Origin: Bacillota bacterium
Lineage (GTDB): Bacteria > Bacillota > UBA4882 > UBA8346
DNA: 10,410 nt
Assembly: GCA_023400055.1 (NCBI GenBank)
Contig: JAEXFN010000033.1
Coordinates: 1-10,410, forward strand
Direction: 5' to 3'
The position numbers and the translations under genes are program-made. The notes under the pieces are model-generated. The model ran no database searches and had not been told where the DNA came from. It saw only the letters and a program-made list of their open reading frames with translations. Shown here one piece after another: positions 6,631 through 10,410 of the stretch (the first letter of the stretch is position 1; each line of letters begins with the position of its first letter).

Positions 6631-7721
6631 AAGTGACCTTCCCATACATGGGACCGGTGGTGGTCTATGAGAAACTGCTGCAGTTATTCGGGCATGAGGT
6701 GATCATCCCGCCCCGTCCGACTCAGCGCACCATCGATCTCGGCGTCAAGTACAGCCCGGAGTTCGCCTGCTTCCCCTATAAAGTACTGCTGGGATCGTAT
6801 ATCGAAGCTTTGGAGCTGGGGGCGGACACCATCGTCACCTCCGGCGGCAGCGGGCCGTGCCGGGCCGGGTTTTACGGCGAGGTCCACCGCAAGACGCTGC
6901 GCGCCATGGGCTATGAGATGGACTTTATCATCTTCGACGATATCGGCCGGGATGCCGGCCTGTTCCTGCGGAACCTCCGCAAGGTCAAAGGCCGGGCCTC
7001 CTGGGCCCGGGTCTGCGCCATCATCTGGACCGCCTATGAGCTGGCCCGCGCCCTCGACCGGTTGCAACGGCTGGTGGAGACTAAACGTGCCTACGAGCTG
7101 GAGCGGAATGCGTTCAACAAGGCCATGGACGCCATCACCGCGGAGTTCCGGCGCGACGGCAATACCGTCGGGGCGATCCGGCGCATCGGCAGGGCGGGAC
7201 TGGAGCGGCTGCAGGCCATCCCCTGCCGGGAGGTACCGGAGCGGCAGCGGATCCGGGTGGGGATCGTCGGCGAGATCTACGTGGTGATGGAGCCGGCCAT
7301 CAACATGAATATCGTCGAGACCTTGAACCGCCTGGGCTGCGAGGTTTCGCGCTCGATGTACATCTCGGAATGGGCCGACCACGCGGTCTGCCCGCGGATC
7401 TTCCGGCGGCGGTCTGGGGCGGAGCTGATCGAGAAGAGCGGCCGGTATCTGGAGATCGGCGTCGGCGGCCATGAACGGCATAATATCGGCAATATCATCG
7501 AATACGGGGAGCAGGGCTTCGATGGCGTGGTGCATCTGATGCCCTTCGGTTGCCTGCCCGAGCTGGTCACCCAGACCCTGGTGCCGCGGATCGCCGCTGA
7601 TTGCCAGCTGCCCATCCTGACGCTGGCCCTGGACGAACAGAGCGGGCTGGCCAACAATCTGACCCGGGTGGAAGCCTTCGTGGAACTGCTGCGGAGCGCC
7701 AAACGGCAAAAAAGCGCTTGA
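6627..7721 (+). CDS. 2-hydroxyacyl-CoA dehydratase-like protein (COG3581 type)
   Basis: The 364-residue product is the second of two paralogous HgdA/B-like subunits. Key positions are C48 (PEFACFPYK), C78 (SGGSGPCRAGFYGE) and C309 (MPFGCLPE), each in a Pro/Gly setting typical of cluster-binding cysteines in this superfamily. The second half (IRVGIVGEIYVVMEPAINMN, then GVVHLMPFGC, then DEQSG and TRVEAFVELL) parallels the upstream gene. I chose ATG 6627, in ATGA overlap with the previous stop and eight bases after AAAGGGG (6612-6618); a GTG at 6618 would fall inside that ribosome site. The overlap suggests the two proteins are made in equal amounts, consistent with a heteromeric complex reduced by the activase encoded next. 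Substrate unknown; no CoA-transferase or acyl-CoA dehydrogenase is nearby to hint at one. Confidence 0.83.
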   Translation: MKVTFPYMGPVVVYEKLLQLFGHEVIIPPRPTQRTIDLGVKYSPEFACFPYKVLLGSYIEALELGADTIVTSGGSGPCRAGFYGEVHRKTLRAMGYEMDFIIFDDIGRDAGLFLRNLRKVKGRASWARVCAIIWTAYELARALDRLQRLVETKRAYELERNAFNKAMDAITAEFRRDGNTVGAIRRIGRAGLERLQAIPCREVPERQRIRVGIVGEIYVVMEPAINMNIVETLNRLGCEVSRSMYISEWADHAVCPRIFRRRSGAELIEKSGRYLEIGVGGHERHNIGNIIEYGEQGFDGVVHLMPFGCLPELVTQTLVPRIAADCQLPILTLALDEQSGLANNLTRVEAFVELLRSAKRQKSA

Positions 7722-7735
7722 GGGGGATGCAAACG

Positions 7736-8731
7736 ATGATTCAGGCTTATTTGGGAGTGGATGTCGGTTCGGTCAGCACCAATATCGTGGCCATCAGCCC
7801 GGAGGGAGAGGTATTGTCCAGGCAATACATCCGTACCAACGGCCAGCCTTTGGAATGTGTCAAGAATGGCTTGAAACAGTTGCAGAGGGACCTGCCCGCG
7901 CTGGACGTCCTGGGCGCGGGCACCACCGGCAGCGGCCGGCAACTGGCCGGGTTGCTGATCGGCGCGGATATCGTCAAGAATGAGATCACCGCCCACGCTA
8001 CCGCGACGACTAACTTTTATCCGGAGGTCCGCACTATCTTCGAGATCGGCGGCCAGGATTCGAAGATCATCTTCATCAAGAACCGGATGGTGGTCGATTT
8101 CGCCATGAATACGGTCTGCGCGGCCGGGACCGGCTCCTTCCTGGACCATCAGGCGGAACGGCTGAAGATCCCCATCGAGCGCTTCGGGGAGATGGCCCTC
8201 TCCTCCCGCGCCGAGGTACGGATCGCCGGCCGGTGCACCGTTTTCGCCGAATCAGACATGATCGCCAAGCAGCAGTACGGCTTCTCCAAGGCCGACATCA
8301 TCAAGGGGCTCTGCGAGGCGCTGGTCCGCAACTACATCAACAATCTGGGCCGGGCCAAGGCGCTGGAGCCGCCCTTCGTCTTCCAGGGCGGGGTCGCCGC
8401 CAACCAGGGCATCGTGGCCGCGTTCCAGAAAGAGGTGGGCCAGCCGATCATCGTGCCCGAGTATTATGACGTGATGGGGGCCATCGGCGCCGCCCTGCTG
8501 GCCAAGGACGCCATCGAGGCCAGCGGCCAGGCCACCGCCTTCCGCGGCTTTGGGACCGCCGACATGGAGTTCGCGCCGCGCGCCTTCCAATGCAAGGACT
8601 GCTCCAACAATTGCGAGGTGATCGAGGTCGTCGCCGACGGCGTGCCGGTGGCCCGCTGGGGCGACAAGTGCGGCAAATGGACCAACGCCATCCTCGGCAC
8701 CAGCCGTTCGCCGGCCAAAAATACCGCCTAG
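7736..8731 (+). CDS. Acyl-CoA dehydratase activase (BadF/HgdC-type ATPase) with cysteine tail
   Basis: The 331-residue protein belongs to the ASKHA-fold BadF/BadG/BcrA/BcrD ATPase family. GVDVGSVSTN (7-16) is the phosphate-1 loop, GAGTTGSGR follows at 60, FEIGGQDSK (102-110) is phosphate 2, and QGGVAAN (217-223) the adenosine region. C128 (NTVCAAGTGSF) and C167 (AGRCTVFAESD) match the two cysteines that hold a [4Fe-4S] cluster between the two subunits of the HgdC homodimer. Known relatives use ATP hydrolysis to push one electron at very low potential onto a dehydratase or reductase; that role is inferred here, with the two upstream proteins as targets. A C-terminal extension of about 70 residues beyond HgdC carries C286, C289, C293 and C312 (FQCKDCSNNC, GDKCGKW), a possible second metal site. 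Start ATG 7736 is nine bases after GAGGGGG (7720-7726); ATG 7727 in frame abuts that site. The gene begins 14 bases after the previous stop. Confidence 0.92.
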   Translation: MIQAYLGVDVGSVSTNIVAISPEGEVLSRQYIRTNGQPLECVKNGLKQLQRDLPALDVLGAGTTGSGRQLAGLLIGADIVKNEITAHATATTNFYPEVRTIFEIGGQDSKIIFIKNRMVVDFAMNTVCAAGTGSFLDHQAERLKIPIERFGEMALSSRAEVRIAGRCTVFAESDMIAKQQYGFSKADIIKGLCEALVRNYINNLGRAKALEPPFVFQGGVAANQGIVAAFQKEVGQPIIVPEYYDVMGAIGAALLAKDAIEASGQATAFRGFGTADMEFAPRAFQCKDCSNNCEVIEVVADGVPVARWGDKCGKWTNAILGTSRSPAKNTA

Positions 8732-8752
8732 GGAACGGCGCCGGCCGTTCCC
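8731..8752 (+). terminator. Hairpin at the end of the activase operon
   Basis: GGGAACGGC (8731-8739) pairs with GCCGTTCCC (8744-8752) over nine bp with a 4-base loop, starting at the last base of the activase stop codon. The following bases are C-rich rather than T-rich, so it is not a classic intrinsic terminator. It may slow polymerase, protect the 3' end, or act with the T5 run at 8804-8808, which follows a weak 4-bp GGCG/CGCC stem. Confidence 0.5.
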
Positions 8753-8843
8753 CCGTCCCGCCCTTCCGCCGGATCCGCCGCCTGGCGCTAACCGTCCGCC
8801 GTCTTTTTGCCGATAAATTAACCGATCGTTGACCAAAATAGAA

Positions 8844-8872
8844 TTGCCTTTCGGGATGGCTCATAGTAAAAT
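8844..8872 (+). promoter_or_regulatory. Sigma-A-type promoter of mtnN-luxS
   Basis: TTGCCT (8844-8849) and TAAAAT (8867-8872) are separated by an ideal 17 bases. Transcription would start near 8879, giving a leader of about 45 bases, too short for a SAM or SAH riboswitch. An imperfect palindrome, TTAAC-CGATC-GTTGA (8818-8832), lies just upstream of the -35 and could be a weak regulator site. Confidence 0.65.
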
Positions 8873-8924
8873 GTGGAGAGATTTGGCATGAAGGATCACT
8901 GCCAGTGAACAGGAGAAGGACTGG

Positions 8925-9623
8925 ATGATTGGAGTAATTACCGCGGTTGCGTCGGAACGGGACGCTGTCTTGGCTCAAATGGAAAATGTCCAGGCATACG
9001 ACATCCATCAAATTGAATTTTACGAGGGTAGCATCGGGGGCGCCCGCTGCATCACGGCCATGTCCGGGGTGGGCAAGGTCAACGCCGCCCGCTGCACCCA
9101 GCTGATGATCGACCGGTTTCAACCGGAGCGGATCGTCAATATCGGCTCCGCCGGCGCCTTGCACCCCGACCTGAATATCGGCGATGTGATCATTTCCACC
9201 GCCTGCGTCCAGCACGATGTCGATCTGACCGCGTTCGGGCTGGATAGAGGGGCGTTTGACGAGGATGACGACGGCCTGGTCCAGGCCGACGCCCAATTCA
9301 TGGCCCAATGCGAGGCAGCCATGGCCCAGTCGATCGACCCGGAGTTCAAGATCTACGCCGGCCTGATCGCCACCGGCGATCAATTCAACAATTCACCGGA
9401 GCGCAAGGCCCAGCTGTTTGAGGAGTTCGGCGCCTATTGCATCGAGATGGAGGGCGCGGCGGTGGCCCAGGTCTGCGCCATGTGCAAGGTACCTTTCGTC
9501 ATCATCCGTTCGATCTCCGACAATCCGGACGAGCGGGAATCGGTGCAGCTGTATGAGAACTTCAAACATCTGGCGGCCCGGCGTTGCGTCGATTTTCTCA
9601 AGCATCTGGTGGCGATCGGGTGA
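8925..9623 (+). CDS. mtnN: 5'-methylthioadenosine/S-adenosylhomocysteine nucleosidase
   Basis: This cytosolic enzyme cleaves adenine from S-adenosylhomocysteine, methylthioadenosine and 5'-deoxyadenosine. At 232 residues it has the normal family length. MIGVITAVASERDAV supplies the catalytic-site glutamate E11. MSGVGKVNAA (46-55) and VNIGSAGAL (71-79) form the nucleoside phosphorylase-fold core. YCIEMEGAAVAQVC carries the ribose-binding E176 and SISDN carries the general acid D199 (E174 and D197 in the E. coli enzyme). Start ATG 8925 has AGGAG at 8911-8915, nine bases upstream. It is the first gene of a pair with luxS, 49 bases apart, and the S-ribosylhomocysteine it makes is the LuxS substrate. 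The sequence shows nothing odd. Confidence 0.97.
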   Translation: MIGVITAVASERDAVLAQMENVQAYDIHQIEFYEGSIGGARCITAMSGVGKVNAARCTQLMIDRFQPERIVNIGSAGALHPDLNIGDVIISTACVQHDVDLTAFGLDRGAFDEDDDGLVQADAQFMAQCEAAMAQSIDPEFKIYAGLIATGDQFNNSPERKAQLFEEFGAYCIEMEGAAVAQVCAMCKVPFVIIRSISDNPDERESVQLYENFKHLAARRCVDFLKHLVAIG

Positions 9624-9672
9624 GAGGTCTCACTATTTTTCAAAAACCAAAAAAGTCTCGGGAGGGATAATC

Positions 9673-10155
9673 ATGAATCCTACCAGCAATGTCGAGTCGT
9701 TCGCGCTGGATCACGACCGGGTGACCGCGCCTTATGTCCGCAAGGCCAAGGTGCTGGCGGTCGACGAACGGTTTCCGGAGGTATTGATCTCCAAGTTTGA
9801 CGTGCGGTTTGCCCAACCCAACCAGAAATACCTGCCCAATGACGCCCTGCATACCCTGGAGCATCTGTTTGCGACGTTCATCCGGCAGCATACCGACGCT
9901 TTGATCGATGTCTCGCCGATGGGCTGCCGGACCGGGTTTTACTTCATTTTCGCCGGCGATCGCGAGGTGGCCTGGGTGATCGGTCTGGTTCGCCAGGCTT
10001 TGGAGCAGGTCGTGGCCTTTGAGGGGGAGATTCCCGGCGCGCTGCGCAAGGAATGCGGCAATTATTTGGAGCACGATCTGGATTCCGCCAAGCTGTGGGC
10101 GGCCCGTTTCCTGAGCGTCTCCGATGGCGATCTGGCTGAGATATATCGCGGCTAA
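9673..10155 (+). CDS. luxS: S-ribosylhomocysteine lyase LuxS (AI-2 synthesis)
   Basis: LuxS splits S-ribosylhomocysteine into homocysteine and 4,5-dihydroxy-2,3-pentanedione, the precursor of the autoinducer AI-2. All catalytic residues are visible: HTLEH with metal ligands H60 and H64 and the base E63, the catalytic C85 in PMGCRTGFY, and the third metal ligand C128 in KECGNY. The 160-residue length is normal. Start ATG 9673 follows GGGAGGG (9660-9666). The frame is open further upstream but that stretch lies within mtnN. It is the second gene of the mtnN-luxS operon and is followed by a strong terminator. Recycling of the methyl-cycle by-product is the secure role; signalling with AI-2 is not shown by the sequence. 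Confidence 0.98.
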   Translation: MNPTSNVESFALDHDRVTAPYVRKAKVLAVDERFPEVLISKFDVRFAQPNQKYLPNDALHTLEHLFATFIRQHTDALIDVSPMGCRTGFYFIFAGDREVAWVIGLVRQALEQVVAFEGEIPGALRKECGNYLEHDLDSAKLWAARFLSVSDGDLAEIYRG

Positions 10156-10206
10156 GCGGTGTCATTTAGCTTGGAGATGGCAATTTATCAATCTGTTGAC
10201 GGGAAG

Positions 10207-10249
10207 GCGTTGAAAACCTGTGATAACTTGGGGTTCAACGCTTTTTGTT
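10207..10249 (+). terminator. Intrinsic terminator of mtnN-luxS
   Basis: GCGTTGAA (10207-10214) pairs perfectly with TTCAACGC (10234-10241), and the stem can be extended by A-T/G-T pairs on the outside. It is followed directly by TTTTTGTTT. The 19-base loop is longish but can pair internally (AACC with GGTT as an alternative). It begins about 50 bases after the luxS stop. Confidence 0.85.
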
Positions 10250-10270
10250 TGGGAGACGATTCGATTTAAG

Positions 10271-10292
10271 CAACTGAGGGTCAACTGAGGGT
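10271..10292. repeat. 11-bp direct repeat, two copies
   Basis: CAACTGAGGGT occurs twice in perfect tandem (10271-10281 and 10282-10292), directly before a chain of hairpins. Two copies of 11 bp are unlikely by chance, but no function can be assigned. Confidence 0.7.
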
Positions 10293-10408
10293 CGATGGGG
10301 GCTATTCCTGCCCCCACACCATCGGCTTTATTCGCCGTCCTAGCTAAGCCGATTTTGGACTTCCATGTCCTGACCCAGGACCAAAGGGTGTAGTGGGACA
10401 CCCTTTGG
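10293..10408. other. Chain of four hairpins, possible structured RNA or mobile-element edge
   Basis: Four inverted repeats follow one another: GGGGGC (10297-10302) with GCCCCC (10310-10315), flanked by CGATG and CATCG; ATCGGCTT (10321-10328) with AAGCCGAT (10346-10353); GTCCTG (10367-10372) with CAGGAC (10376-10381); and CCAAAGGGTGT (10381-10391) with ACACCCTTTGG (10398-10408). The last is an 11-bp perfect stem with a 6-base loop. No protein gene fits on the plus strand. On the minus strand a frame is open from the window edge to 10162 but runs straight through the luxS terminator, so it is doubtful. Candidates are a structured RNA, a leader of a gene to the right, or the end of an IS200/IS605-like element whose body lies outside. 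Confidence 0.5.
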
Positions 10409-10410
10409 AA

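Noticed and set aside
5560..6645. Long minus-strand frame (361 codons) opposite the DUF2229-like gene
   Set aside because: It lies antisense to a gene with clear family motifs, ribosome site and operon overlaps; its product resembles no family and is a typical shadow of GC-rich coding DNA.
6684..7709. Minus-strand frame (341 codons) opposite the second dehydratase-like gene
   Set aside because: Antisense shadow rich in Asp, Gln, His and Pro with no recognisable motif.
8873..8924. SAM or SAH riboswitch ahead of mtnN-luxS
   Set aside because: The leader from the predicted start is only about 45 bases and shows no conserved riboswitch core.
8448..9383. Minus-strand frame (311 codons) spanning the activase end and mtnN start
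   Set aside because: It crosses the hairpin, the mtnN promoter and two well-supported genes; the Arg-rich tail is a frame artefact.
10162..10410. Minus-strand frame open from the right edge to 10162
   Set aside because: It passes through the luxS terminator and the hairpin chain and has no recognised motif; I considered a TnpB C-terminus but saw no zinc-ribbon or catalytic residues to support it.

Overview
The window looks like chromosomal DNA of a moderately GC-rich, anaerobic Firmicutes-type (clostridial or Hydrogenispora-like) bacterium. The grounds are strong Shine-Dalgarno sites, sigma-A-like promoters, a MocR-type regulator, a mtnN-luxS pair, and an oxygen-sensitive type of CoA-dehydratase activase with split partner proteins. 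The taxonomy is inferred from gene content and style, not from a marker gene.

Left end (1-1990). Positions 1-210 are ten tandem copies of a 21-bp unit. Next comes a decayed glycosyltransferase: an intact N-terminal domain is joined, out of frame, to the last ~33 codons of the same kind of protein, so the middle of the gene is gone. A short hairpin separates it from a convergent FRG-domain protein gene on the minus strand. The 200 or so bases upstream of the FRG gene hold no gene I can support.

Middle-left (1993-4999). Two related fold-type I PLP enzymes lie in tandem on the minus strand. The first transcribed is a MocR/GntR-family regulator (winged helix plus aminotransferase domain). The second is a stand-alone LysN/KAT II-like aminotransferase. 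A divergent control region of 226 bp separates the MocR gene from a plus-strand TetR gene. It holds an extended -10 promoter with ACCAATT repeats facing MocR, and a sigma-A promoter with an inverted-repeat operator facing TetR.

Middle-right (5000-8752). Four plus-strand genes are tightly packed: TetR regulator, DUF2229-type acyl-CoA dehydratase activase-related protein, a second paralogous HgdA/B-like protein, and a BadF/HgdC-type ATPase activase whose two cluster cysteines (C128, C167) are present. The first three genes overlap by ATGA and the fourth follows after 14 bases, so all four are probably made together. The simplest reading is an ATP-driven low-potential electron donor (activase) feeding a two-subunit iron-sulfur protein, under local TetR control. 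The substrate is unknown. This is the most interesting part of the window.

Right end (8753-10410). A sigma-A promoter drives mtnN and luxS, the two steps that turn S-adenosylhomocysteine into homocysteine with release of the AI-2 precursor. A strong intrinsic terminator closes this operon. The final 115 bases hold four successive hairpins and no convincing gene; they may be a structured RNA or the edge of a mobile element lying to the right.
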